Shown: positions 34,457 to 44,521 of the stretch, one piece after another
Layout of the letters: the number at the start of each line of letters is the position of its first letter
Position numbering within the stretch: position 1 is the stretch's first letter
Assembly (NCBI GenBank): GCA_026075535.2
Contig: AP026544.2
Location: 1,054,001-1,118,000 of the forward strand
Direction: 5' to 3'
Length of the DNA: 64,000 nucleotides
Origin: Tricholoma matsutake
Lineage: Eukaryota > Basidiomycota > Agaricomycetes > Agaricales > Tricholomataceae
The notes under the pieces: model-generated
The model's database searches: none
Seen by the model: only the letters and a program-made list of their open reading frames with translations
What the model was told of the DNA's origin: nothing
Position numbers and translations under genes: made by a program

Positions 34457-34887
34457 TAGTGTTTAAAGGTCCAGTTGCATGGACCAAAAAAATGACTGCA
34501 ACCAAACCCAACCCAACCGATTGCAACTGGACCATCAGTTGCAGTTGCTCAGGTTTGGTATCAGTTGGGTTGCCAGTTGCCTCAATTTAAAAACTGCCCA
34601 AAGACCAGTTGCAATCAGTTGCAACTGGTCTTCTGACAGTGTATATACTCAGGTAAAATCATATAACTTACAATAAAAATACAACTAATATATACATTTA
34701 AACTATTTGTACGAGGAAATGGATGGGGGATAAGCCTGGGGGTAAAAAGAACTCATGAAATGAGTGCTTATATACCCTGTGGCTGTGCACAGACCATTTG
34801 GTCATGCTTGTGCTCCCAAAAAAGAAAGTGGTGCCACTTTCCAAACAACTCCCATGACCACAATGACTGCGCCGAGTGACTGAAAGT

Positions 34888-34979
34888 GGGCCCAAATGAC
34901 ATGCTGGTTGTCATTTGGGCCCCAGATAAGTTTCTTATTATGTTCTTTTTTACTTACTAACCAATATTCTTCTTTTTAG
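34888..34979 (+). repeat. Hairpin plus intron-like module, copy in hAT-2
   Basis: Hairpin arms GGGCCCAAATGAC and GTCATTTGGGCCC form one of the most perfect copies. The following T-rich segment has ATAAGT instead of GTAAGT, CTAAC at 34957-34961 and TAG at 34977-34979. Confidence 0.6.
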
Positions 34980-35125
34980 ATCCTTACTTTCTGATGACAG
35001 CATCACCCACCACCCCACACCTCCATGACACCATGCAACACCAATAGCAGCCAATGCCGATGCCAACAACAGTGATGACACCAACATGCCCACATTGTCA
35101 CCACCACTACCCTGCCCACAAAGCT

Positions 35126-35200
35126 GGCCCAAATGATGACCAGCATTGTTTGGGCCTTTGTGTATGTTTTTCTTATTAATTTCCTTTGCATTACTAATTG
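35126..35200 (+). repeat. Hairpin plus intron-like module, cut by Cop-C
   Basis: Hairpin GGCCCAAATGATG...CATTGTTTGGGCC (35126-35156) is followed by GTGTATGTTTTTC. A CTAAT branch-like site precedes the ATTGT target site in which Cop-C lies. The T-rich continuation is at 40864. Confidence 0.5.
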
Positions 35201-35201
35201 T

Positions 35202-35678
35202 TGTAGAAAATCAACCTAGAGTATGCGAGAAATATACTCAGTCCTTGTATAAGTGACTTAATTACACAAGACTGTACCTAGAGTATGCGAGAAATATACT
35301 CAGTCCTTGTATAAGTGACTTAATTACACAAGACTGTACCTAGAGTATGTGAGAAATATACTAAGGTACAGTAAGTATCATTTACTGTGCGGAAAATATA
35401 ATACGCGATGCTCACCTCAGTCCTTGTATAAGTGACTGAGGTGATCATGTATCTAACTACCCATATATATATGTGTTCAGTCTAATAAAGAACAAGACGA
35501 GAGAAAAGATGCCTTTGATGTGTTTGTGTAAACACATCAAAGGGAGTGTTAATAATAGTACACGCATCAGAGAAGCTGATGTCGGCTGATCACATACCGT
35601 GTTTGTCTTGTGCATCAAAGAGATGTGCCAGAAGTAGAACACGCATCAAATTGAGCAATCACAGTGTGAATCTCAACA
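35202..35678 (-). repeat. Cop-C 3' LTR with a 62-bp tandem duplication
   Basis: 477 bp against 415 bp for the partner. The difference is exactly one extra 62-bp unit (35217-35278 repeated at 35279-35340). Its sequence begins TAGAGTATGCGAG. Confidence 0.92.
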
Positions 35679-35690
35679 CTCCTCCTCACC
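35679..35690 (-). promoter_or_regulatory. Cop-C polypurine tract
   Basis: On the minus strand GGTGAGGAGGAG abuts the 3' LTR. Confidence 0.7.
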
Positions 35691-35713
35691 GGGATCACTC
35701 CTCCTCGCATGGA

Positions 35714-37100
35714 ATCACATCAGTGTAGGCCTAAGAGCAAGCGTAAATGTATGAATTGCTTCACATCCAATGCCTTGGTAAATAAGTCCGCAACATTGTC
35801 TTTGGTATTGATGTATGCGAGTTGTAAGGTGCCTGATTGGACGTGTTCGTGAAGGAAATGATATTTGATATCTATGTGTTTAACCCTCAAGTGGAGCAAA
35901 GGGTCTTTGGATAGGGCCTTGGTAGCCATATTATCACAGAGAATAATTGTTGGGGAGGATTGCGAATAGCCTATGGCGTTGAGCAATGTGTGTATCCAGA
36001 CGCACTCCTTTGCAGTTTCAAATGCAGCGATGTACTCAGCTTCACAAGAGGATGTTGCCACAACCTTCTGCTTCTTAGCAGTCCAAGATAGGGCGCCAGA
36101 GCCAAGTGTGCAGAGATATCCCCCAATGCTTCAACGGGTGTCAAGACAATTAGCCCAATCAGAGTTGCTAAACGCGTGGAGGGAAATAGGGCTATCCCCA
36201 CCCAGGTATAGTTTGAGGTCTCGAGTTCCCTTTAAATATCAAACTAACCACGTTGCCGCACTCCAGTGTTTGAAGGAGTAACAGTCAAGATATTGGGACA
36301 ATTGTTGTATGGCGTATGAAATATCAGGGCGCGTGGAAATCGCTAGGTAAAGGAGACAGCCGACAAGGGAATGGTAGGGTAGTGATTTAAGATATGATAA
36401 GTCATCTGCAGAAATATCCTGTCGAGTTGTATGGCGTAATTTAAGGCCAGGCTCAAGGGGAGCGGATGCTGGGTTAGCGTCCCATTGGCCAAACTGGTCG
36501 ACAATTTTATTGATGAGGGCAGCCTGTGAAAGCGCAACCGTGCGCAGATGTCGATCCCAGGTAATTGCAATGCCAACAATAAAGCGGGCTGCACCTAATT
36601 CAGAAATTGTCCAGACCTCACGCATTTGGCATTTAAAACGCTCGTTCTCATCTTTGGTATCAGTGATGGACAGGTAGTCATTGATGTGTACTGCCGCAAT
36701 GACAATGCCTGTGTCCGACTTCCTATAATAACTGCAGGACTCACAGGCAAGGCACGTAAAACCCCAGTCAATCATTTGGGCGTTGAGGGTTTGATTCCAT
36801 ATTCAGCCGCTCTGCTTCATGCCATACAATCCTTGTTGAAGCTGCCATACCCAGTCTTCATGGCCTGGTTCTTCAAACCCTTCAGGCTGCTGCATGTATT
36901 GGATTTCATTGTCAGGGAGTACTCTGTAAAGGAAAGCAGTTTTGACATCTATCTGTTGGGCATCCTAGCCTAAAGAAGCGGCTATGTGGAGCAAGATGTG
37001 CCAAGATTCCATGCACACAGTGGGTGAGGTTGTTTTAGTATAATCCTTACCGTATATTTGCTCGAAGCCCCGAAATACAAGTCAGACTTTCCATCTCACA
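35714..37100 (-). pseudogene. Cop-C reverse transcriptase and RNase H
   Basis: After a TGA at about 37088 the frame reads VFRGFEQIYGKDYTKTTSPT and, past a TAG, DVKTAFLYRVL and QLQQGLYGMKQSG. Past a second TGA (Arg) comes the box HIND at 36677-36688 in place of VDD. Then ITWDRHLRTVALSQAALI and CLLYLAISTRPDISYA. RNase H: SSCEAEYIAAFETAKE (about 36010), LCDNMATKALSKDP (about 35920) and NVADLFTKALDVKQF (about 35760). The end is at about 35720. Confidence 0.9.
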
Positions 37101-38990
37101 GCATGGCCGTTTTTGTCATGCTTGATATGGAAAATGGGTTGGCCCTTGCGAATCCATTTACCTTGAGGCACATCGCCCCTTGGGATGAGTTTATAGACCC
37201 CCATATCCTTCAGGGACTTTAATTCATCTAGGTATCCTGACTGCCATCGCTCTGCATCCCCAGAATTCTTCACCTCTTCCCAAGTCTTGGGTTCATCCTC
37301 AAACTGGAGCGACTCTGGATCAAAATCTGTCATTTCCGAAATCAGCGCCCAGAGTTGATGCGCCTGATCGCCTAGGTGAAAATCATCAAATGATTGACTT
37401 AGCTCATCAATGACATCACAATCATGATCGAAGGTCGGATCACCAGGAACATGATCAGGATTTTGTGATTGGGCAGCAATAGTAGTGGCTCTGCGCTCGC
37501 GGTGCGCTTCTCTGACCTGTGCCGCACTCTCCCTAGATTCTTGGATGGCTGTGGCTGTCCTAGTAGTGGCCAATCCCCCATTTGGATGTTGCTCTGTGGG
37601 AATAGGTACCCGGGATGATCGACGTGGGATGGGATTCTGAGTGGGTAAGCTTTGATCTTCACTAATAGGGTCATTCGGTTCCAGTGATGTTCAAGGGGTG
37701 AAATGACTCGTTGTTATCATCATTGTTTATTGGCAAGATGTTGAAGGTGGGCCCACCCGAGGTAGGTGACTGAATAACATCACTCGTCGGTAATGTTTGG
37801 GAGGGGGAATGTCCATTGTGGCTTTCAAGAAAGTGGACGTGGTAGGAACTGTGAACTTTTCTTGTAGTCAGATCATAGCATCGGTAGGATTTAGAATTTA
37901 TATCATATCCAATAAGCACGCACTTAATAGATCGCTCAAAAATTTTTGGATTGTCCTTCTTTGGGATGAGTACAAACGCTCGGCAGCCAATTTCTTGCAG
38001 GTAGGAATAATCAGGCTTTTGTCCATGCCAAAGTTCCCAGGGAGTGCGACCTTGAAGTGATCTCGTGGTGGTTTTGACGTGTAAATGAGAAGCTGTCAGG
38101 TAGAATTCATCCCAAAGGTAAGCCAGTAAGCCTGAGTAAATTCGCATTGTACGCGCTTTAGCCATAAGGGTACAATGCATGCGCTCAACACGCCCAATAT
38201 GGGCAGACATATGTGGCACGGTAAATCGCTGTACCGTTCCTCTTGTTTTGAGCCAGGCCTCCATCTCGTGAGATTTTAGTTCTCCATTGTCGGTGATATA
38301 AGTCCCAATTTTAAGTCCTGTTTTGTTTTTGCGAGCTAGTTCCCAAGCCTTTAGTTCTGGAAACGAATTGTCCTTATTGCAAAGCGGTATTGACCATGGA
38401 AAGGATGTATAATCATCGACAATGTCCATAACATAAGAATTCCCAGTACGAGACGTGACTGCATGCGGACCCAACAAATCCACCCAGACTTTTTCCAACT
38501 TCCATGTCGCCTTATGTCCAACCCCTTTTTCATGCTTTTTGGGAATGGGCATCCTTGTCTGTTTGCCAAGAATGCATGCTTCACATTTGGGTGGCTTATG
38601 GGCAGAGATGGTAGGCGCACCTGTAAGCATACCCTTCTTGGCCATATCCCAAAGCGACTGATAATTTGCATGGCCAAGTCGACGGTGCCAGGTTTCAAGA
38701 TCAGGGGACTTGTGGATAGTCAAAGCGTGGTCGGCGGTGACGGAATAGAGGTGAAGTGAATAGAGTTTCTTGTTATCAAGTAAAATCCCATGGGCAATGG
38801 TAGCTCCAGTGGATTTATCCATGACCCAGCAGGACGAGCTGTCGAAGTGCGCCACAGCATTTGAGTTGTTGGTGAGTGAACTGACAGAGATGAGTCGGAC
38901 TGCCACATCTGGGATGTAGAGCGCATTATGTAATAATATTGATGCACCCCTGGTGATGCATAACTTTATGTCGCCGATTCCAATAGCAAG
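37082..38990 (-). pseudogene. Cop-C integrase and start of RT
   Basis: From about 38990: LHNALYIPDVAVRLISVSSL, ETWHRRLGHANYQSL (His-His) and CEACILGKQTRMP (Cys-Cys). Core: VWVDLLGPHAV (first Asp), YITDNGELKSHEMEAWL (second) and PHMSAHIGRVERMH (Glu). The C-terminal part is SLQGRTPWELWHGQKPDYSYLQEIGC. After a frameshift near 37675 the spacer (ELSQSFDDFHLGDQ) leads to the RT start EVKNSGDAERWQSGYLDELKSL and FHIKHDKNGHAVRWKV. Confidence 0.9.
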
Positions 38991-39013
38991 GATGGAAGAG
39001 CCCCCAACACCTT

Positions 39014-40249
39014 TTACAGGGCGAGGCAGTATTTGTCGAAGTCGGCTTTATCTGGTGAAATATGGACTGTGGTGCCTGTATTGATAATGAAAGGGAAATG
39101 GGAGAGGGAAAGTTGTGAGCGCTGTGTCTGACTAAGCAGTTCGACAGTAAATGCGCCATCTGTAGGGGTTGAAGTGTGATGGCTCCAGTCAATAGTTGTA
39201 CTTGCCTCCTCCTCAATGACAAGCCAGCCCTCATATTCTACCTCATCAATCAATGCTGTGGGGAGGGGGTCACTAGCAAGTCCTGCGAATGGGGGGTGAG
39301 TACCGGACTGATGGTCCAGGGGGTCTGCATCTACCATAACTGTGAAAGCTTGTCCATTAACATCCTTCACAGTAATTGGTACCTTCGAAGGCTTTGTCGA
39401 AGTGTCACCTTTCTTCCCTTTTTCTTGAGCTGCTTTCCGGGCTGCCACGGACTCCTCAATTGTTTTCCCAGCCATTCCTCCCCCCACTTTAATGCAGTAC
39501 TCAGTTGAATGACCCGCTTTCTTGCAATTTGGATTCCCACAGACTAGACTGTTGGATGGCCTGGTCGATTTGGTATGAGCAGTGAGAGCTACAGAGGATT
39601 TGTTGTCTGCGTGGTGATCATTCTCAAGAAGTGACTGTTCATTTTCAAGGAAAAGACAAATATCTTTTGAAGTATAGGGGGATTCCCTTGTGGAAGCGGC
39701 AATGTCACGAGAGATAATCGAGCGTGCATGAGGAAAGTTGTCACTAAGTGAATTTAAAAGAGCTATGCAACAAAGGAGGTCAGGCTTAATATCTCCCATA
39801 GCAAATGCACGCTCAATGAGAGTGCAAATCTTATCGGCCATCTCGGGGAGGGGAGTATCAGTGCTGCATTGTGTCATAAGGGCCTGCTGCAGTAACTGAA
39901 CCTGTCGAACAGGGCCTTCATTCTGGTGTTGTTTATGAAGCGCCTCCCAGTTCACAGTGGTAGGCTTCTCTATGTCAATGAAAGGGCGTTCAGATGGAGC
40001 GATGCTGGATGCAATGAACGCGTATGTGAGCCGTGAGTTGGCCTTCCAGTTAATTAGCACATGAGGCTCAGAGGTAGTAGGTGCAGGGATTGCGCCAGTG
40101 ACATATTCATAGAGACCATTCAGTGAAAGAGTGATAGTGATTTCTTCGCACCATTCTTTGTAGTTCGACCTAAGCTTGTCGAGTTTCTCACCAGAATATT
40201 GTATGGAAAGTTTGATCAACATAACCGAGGGGGGGGTAGTGTCTAGCAT
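39014..40249 (-). pseudogene. Cop-C gag and protease
   Basis: An intact 411-codon frame from ATG 40249 (MLDTTPPSVMLIKL). Gag (UBN2-like copia capsid) covers YSGEKLDKLRSNYKEWCEEI to about FLENEQSLLEND. The knuckle CGNPNCKKAGHSTEYC (CX4CX4HX4C) is near 39500-39545. The protease loop is INTGTTVHIS near 39070-39085: the catalytic Asp is Asn (codon AAT, 39080-39082). A 1-nt deletion ends the frame near 39020. Confidence 0.9.
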
Positions 40250-40430
40250 GCTCGTAGCAGGTAAAACAAATAAAAATTTGGTGGGGGGAAATCGTCAAGA
40301 GGACTGATTGCACAAAGGACGATCTGGAAACCCAAACGGGAAAGTGATCAGATTGTTGATCAAAGGAGATGACGTAGAGATAACGCCGAGTGGCTAGGAG
40401 ATTTTCTACTGTCGTTCAGAAGTGACGGGA

Positions 40431-40443
40431 GTGGCCCATAACC
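40431..40443 (-). promoter_or_regulatory. Cop-C primer-binding site, initiator-tRNA anticodon arm
   Basis: On the minus strand GGTTATGGGCC follows the 5' LTR directly. It is complementary to GGCCCATAACC, the anticodon loop and stem of initiator tRNA-Met. This is the half-tRNA priming type known from Drosophila copia. Confidence 0.7.
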
Positions 40444-40858
40444 TGTAGAAAATCAACCTAGAGTATGCGAGAAATATACTCAGTCCTTGTATAAGTGACT
40501 TAATTACACAAGACTGTACCTAGAGTATGCGAGAAATATACTAAGGTACAGTAAGTATCATTTACTGTGCAGAAAATATAATATGCGATGCTCACCTCAG
40601 TCCTTGTATAAGTGACTGAGGTGATCATGTATCTAACTACCCATATATATATGTGTTCAGTCTAATAAAGAACAAGACGAGAGAAAAGATGCCTTTGATG
40701 CGTTTGTGTAAACACATCAAAGGGAGTGTTAATAATAGTACACGCATCAGAGAAGCTGGTGTCAGCTGATCACATACCACGTTTGTCTTGCGCATCAAAG
40801 AGATGTGCCAGAAGTAGAACACGCATCAAATTGAGCGATCACGGTGTGAATCTCAACA
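40444..40858 (-). repeat. Cop-C 5' LTR
   Basis: 415 bp. It differs from the other LTR by the missing 62-bp unit and about a dozen transitions, nearly all at CpG. Confidence 0.93.
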
Positions 40859-40863
40859 ATTGT

Positions 40864-41500
40864 TTCTTCTTATCATTTACCTATGACATTGCCCATGTCA
40901 AACCCAAGCCCACTCCATGCCCTGTGCCCTTTGCCACCGCTGTGAGCCTCTGCTCACAGGGTTGTAACAGGCCCCATTTTCAGACAACCACAAGACCCAG
41001 ATGCCATGTCACACAGCTCCACCACCCCGCCTGCGAGCCACTGCTCATAGGAGAGATGATGGTGCTGACAACTGGAACTCAGGTCAACAAATGAGGTCAA
41101 CAAATGCCAACACCAACAAATTCCAATGCCAGCAAACACCAATGTCAATACCAGCAAATGCCAACACCAGTGAATGCCAATGCCAATGCTGTCAAACAAC
41201 AAATGGGGCAGGGACAACCAACATTGAGGACAACCAGCAGCGGGGAAGACCAACAAACAGGGGGGCAGGGCAACAAACAGTGGGGAGGGCAACAGGGAAG
41301 ATGAACAGCAGGATGGTAACAATGAATGGGGGGACAGTGGCATGGAACCAATGAGCATAATGACCCCCACTCTTGCTGCAAGCATGAGATGATGGGGTTA
41401 TTTTTTTTTGTTTTTCTTATTTATTTATTTTTTCTTGTGTTGGCAACCTGTCACTGCCATGAGCACCTGCTTGCAGGGTGCCTTTAATTAGTTTTTTTTA
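40864..41500. repeat. hAT-2 right internal part: hairpins and CCAACACCAGCAAATG repeats
   Basis: GTGAGCCTCTGCTCAC (near 40943) and GCGAGCCACTGCTCATA (near 41032) belong to the GAGCNNCTGCTC hairpin family. 41100-41190 is a degenerate repeat of about 15 bp (AATGCCAACACCAGC). 41400-41445 is T rich. Confidence 0.55.
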
Positions 41501-41707
41501 ATACAATACAAGATTTAATTAAGAGATGAAAATTGCAGGTAAAACTGGTTCTGACCGGTCTTTTGGGGGCAACTGGACCGACTGGGACTGGTTGCACCCA
41601 GTTCAGTTGCAGTCCATCCAGATTGGATAGTGGTTAGGACCAGTTGCAGTTGCTGGTTGCCCATTTTGGGGTCAAAAAACTGGACCAAACTGGACCTTAA
41701 AACACTA

Positions 41708-42455
41708 TCCTCATCTAGTGGTATTTATGCCCCTGCTCCCCCTCAACCCACTGCTGCTCCACCTGCTCTTCCCATCACAAGTGTTTTAGGCATGTCAACA
41801 TACCATGTACCTGCCAAATGAAAGTTCAATCCTTGGTAGGGGTGATAGTGACCTCTCTCATGATGCAAATGACTCAGTGAGCACCTGTGTTCCATTCTTC
41901 AAACCCCACCTAGTATGGGAGTGCACTGTGGACAGTCTTGAAACCTCTACCTTCTCTCATGTTGAAATTTCTGCATCAATTGACCATGACTCTCCTGCAG
42001 TTTTGATCAAAGAAGAGCTAGTCTCTTGTCTCTGCCTGCCTACTCGCTTGCTTCCTCATCCTTTCCCTGTCTCTGGTGCATTCTTTGACAAATCTTCTGG
42101 CTGTTCTGATATTTCACTCACCCATTGTGTCAAACTTAAACTGAAAGAACTGGTATTCCACTCATACTGTCTGCACTCTTATTGCACCAAAGCTTTGCCA
42201 TCCAGTCATTCTGGGACTTCCCTTCCTTTCACATAGTAATATTGTTGTCGATGCCCATAACAATACAACAATAGATTATAGCTGTGATTTTGACCTACTA
42301 CACCCTGTATCACATGTAATACCTAAAGTGAAATTAAAAGTACACAATGTGCTAGCAAACATGAGGGCCAACCACAAATTGCTGGTCAAAGAGCTTAAGA
42401 CAGTTTGCAAAATGCAACAACCTTGGGTCAACACATGATGTGAGCAAGTTGTCAG
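41708..42455 (+). pseudogene. Gyp-C protease/linker region
   Basis: IYAPAPPQPTAAPPALP, NESSILGRGDSDLSHDANDSVS, CTVDSLETSTFSH and SIDHDSPAVLIKEELV align with 4086-4640 of Gyp-A. It is broken at 42236. The DHD motif again takes the place of a clean DSG. Confidence 0.7.
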
Positions 42456-42456
42456 G

Positions 42457-43096
42457 ATGAACATTGTAGTACATGTTGAGCAACTCACAGCTGAAGAGCA
42501 GCTTGAGAAACTCAGGGCAAAAATCAAAGAAGATTATGCAGATGTTTTCAAACTGATTCCACACATTGATGAAATGCCAAGTGTGGTGCTCTGTAAGATC
42601 AGCTTGAAAGATGCCAGAAAAATGATTAGCACAAGGAGTTACTCCTGCCCACATAAATTCCACAAGGCTTGGAGTATCTTGATACAACAACACTTAGAGG
42701 CAGGTCGCATCCACCCCTCCTCTTCTGCACATGCTTCTCCTGCATTCCTGGTTCTGAAAGTGGATGTGACAGATCTACCACATTGGGTGAACAACTATTG
42801 GGAACTCAATGCCAACACTGTCATGGACTCATACCCACTTCCACATATAGATGACATCCTGGCAGATCTGGGACATGGCAAGATCTGGAGCAAGCTGGAC
42901 ATGACAGACAGTTTCTTTCACACTAAAATGGACCTGGAAAGCATAGGGTTAACCACAGTGACCACTCTGCTCAGCCTTTACAAATGGACAGTGATGCCAC
43001 AGGGACTGCAAAATGTGCCACCTGTATACCAACGGCAAGTGACAGCTGTCCTATGACACTTCCTTGGGATATTTGCTCATATCTATTTGGACAATA
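42457..43096 (+). pseudogene. Gyp-C reverse transcriptase, first part
   Basis: AEEQLEKLRAKIKEDYADVFKLIPHIDEMP, SPAFLVLKVDVTDLPHWVNNYWELNANTV, KIWSKLDMTDSFFHTKM (first Asp) and VMPQGLQNVP; then IYLDN at 43081-43095, where the ORF is cut by a small insertion. The box is YLDN as in Gyp-A. Confidence 0.87.
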
Positions 43097-43456
43097 GATG
43101 TAAGGGGACTAAGGGATGCCTCGTGTGTTTTTCCTATTTTTTACATTTGTCCTATATTTTTCCTCACTTCATTTCCTCCAATTCTTTATTTTCTATGATT
43201 TTTCCTTATTTTATTACTATTCTCCCCCTTCTATCACATCTGTACATGTTGACAGTTTTATATTTAGAGGCGGAGCACCCCTTCCGACATCTACCCCTTG
43301 GTATGATGTTATTTGGTGGCTTTGATCTGCATATCTCTGCCTTTTCTATTTTTAGATTATTATTTGATTTTTGCAGTTTTCACATTTACTGGGCATTGGC
43401 AAAGGGGTCCTTATTTCTCTTTGGATTTCCCTTTGCTAGAGGCTGAGGTTGCCCTT
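43097..43456. mobile_element. Small insertion in Gyp-C RT
   Basis: About 360 bp of unrelated sequence sits between IYLDN and IIIWS. The ends (TGTAAGGGGAC on the left and the inverse of TATAAGGGCAAC on the right) are weakly inverted, and AATA flanks both sides. Type unknown; boundaries are good to a few bases. Confidence 0.5.
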
Positions 43457-43870
43457 ATAATATTATTATCTGGTCTAACTCTGGAGAAGAGCACACAAAA
43501 CACATTGAAAAAGTTATGACTGCACTATGAGAAGCTCAACTGTACTGCAACCCAAAAAAATCAAAATTTTATTTGAGTGAATCGATCTTCCTGGGACACT
43601 GCATCTCCCAACAGGGGATCGAAGCCTGTTCTTCAAAAGTGGACAAGATATTAAATTGGCCCATGCCAAAGTCGACAAATGATGTCCAGAGTTTCTTGGC
43701 ACTAGTTTGATACATTGCTGCTTTTCTTCCTCACCTGGCTGACCACATCTTGGTTTTCACTCCTTTGATGACAAAAGAAAGTGAGAAAAATTTCTCAGCC
43801 CGGTCTACTGCACACCAGACTGCCTTTTGAGGCTATAAAAGCACTTGTCATTAGCCAAGAATGCTTGACA
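43457..43870 (+). pseudogene. Gyp-C reverse transcriptase, end
   Basis: IIIWSNSGEEHTKHI, LYCNPKKSKFYLSESIFLGHCISQQGIEACSSKVDKILNWPMPKS and then FLPHLADHI continue the RT thumb. It ends in VISQECLT, after which similarity to Gyp-A stops. Confidence 0.82.
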
Positions 43871-44107
43871 GTACAAATGGAACATGTTGGAAAATAGACA
43901 GAACATAAAGATGTAGTAAATGGAATCAATGGCACACATCCTACAATCACATCAGGATATCTGAGGCATGTAGGAATTATCTATGCTACCTCTAGCCATC
44001 GAACAAGTAATCAGCGATGTAGCATGCTGCGGCATGCACATTCACAAAAGCATTGTTGAAGTCATGGTCGAGGATGTCTTTGGCAGCAAAGGTTCCCAGG
44101 TCAGGGT
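43871..44107 (-). pseudogene. Unidentified ORF, downstream part (split by Gyp-E)
   Basis: On the minus strand 44107 to about 43997 reads DLGTFAAKDILDHDFNN, AFVNVHAAACYIADYLFDG and stop. If Gyp-E and one AGGGT duplicate are removed, it continues the frame of 50350-50700. I do not recognise the protein. Confidence 0.45.
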
Positions 44108-44510
44108 TGTTAGGGTGACACCCACTATCTGCTAGCTAAGACCATGTGGGTTCTCTCTACAAGAAGGGGGTGGGATCCATGCTTGTGATGGGGGGAATTG
44201 ATGGTTTTGATGCGAGGGGTTATTAATAGGTGAGTTTGTTGAGATAGGCCTTTCACACTGAAAACGTAGGTGGAATACCTAAGAGAACACAACTAGGGTC
44301 CCCTAGGCATATATTTAGGGTTTATATACTATGTTATATATATTGTACATTGTTGTTACCGATGCATTCGCACATGTGCATACATATTGATGCATGCAAA
44401 ATAAAATTCTCATGCTATCAAAGTGTAGCATAATTTGGCATCATGTAGCGTAATTTGACATAATAAAATAAAAATGAAAGTTTATTAGGTAATGGGGTGG
44501 TTTCCTAACA
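44108..44510 (-). repeat. Gyp-E 3' LTR
   Basis: 403 bp. The inverted tips TGTTAGG/CCTAACA are shared with the 5' LTR. About 21 differences from the partner, all transitions, roughly three quarters at CpG sites (counted by eye). Confidence 0.94.
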
Positions 44511-44521
44511 TTACCCCCCTT

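Larger units (their letters stand above)
35202..40858 (-). mobile_element. Cop-C: complete Ty1/copia element
   Basis: LTRs at 35202-35678 and 40444-40858, each TGTAGAAAATC...TCTCAACA, target-site duplication ATTGT (35197-35201 and 40859-40863). The coding strand is minus, so the right LTR is 5'. Order is gag, protease, integrase, RT, RNase H. Only two frameshifts (about 39020 and 37675) and three stops in pol interrupt it. It is the best-preserved copia in the window. Confidence 0.94.
34457..41707. mobile_element. hAT-2: large hAT-like element carrying Cop-C
   Basis: Ends TAGTGTTTAAAGGTCCAGTT and AACTGGACCTTAAAACACTA are inverted repeats. They are flanked by the perfect 8-bp duplication TCCTCATC (34449-34456 and 41708-41715). 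CAGTTGCA-like motifs crowd both ends (34470-34640 and 41540-41700), as expected for hAT subterminal binding sites. Of 7251 bp, 5.66 kb is Cop-C (plus its 5-bp TSD); the element itself is about 1.6 kb and has no transposase. It interrupts Gyp-C. Confidence 0.88.
26262..43870 (+). mobile_element. Gyp-C: gypsy copy of the Gyp-A family, split by nested insertions
   Basis: Four collinear pieces belong together: 26262-26365 (gag), 33852-34456 (gag and knuckle), 41708-43096 (protease, RT) and 43457-43870 (RT end). Gyp-D separates the first pair (TSD TCCCC), hAT-2 the second (TSD TCCTCATC), and a small insertion of about 360 bp the third. Translation aligns with Gyp-A along its length. Both ends are truncated and no LTR was found. 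Confidence 0.85.
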
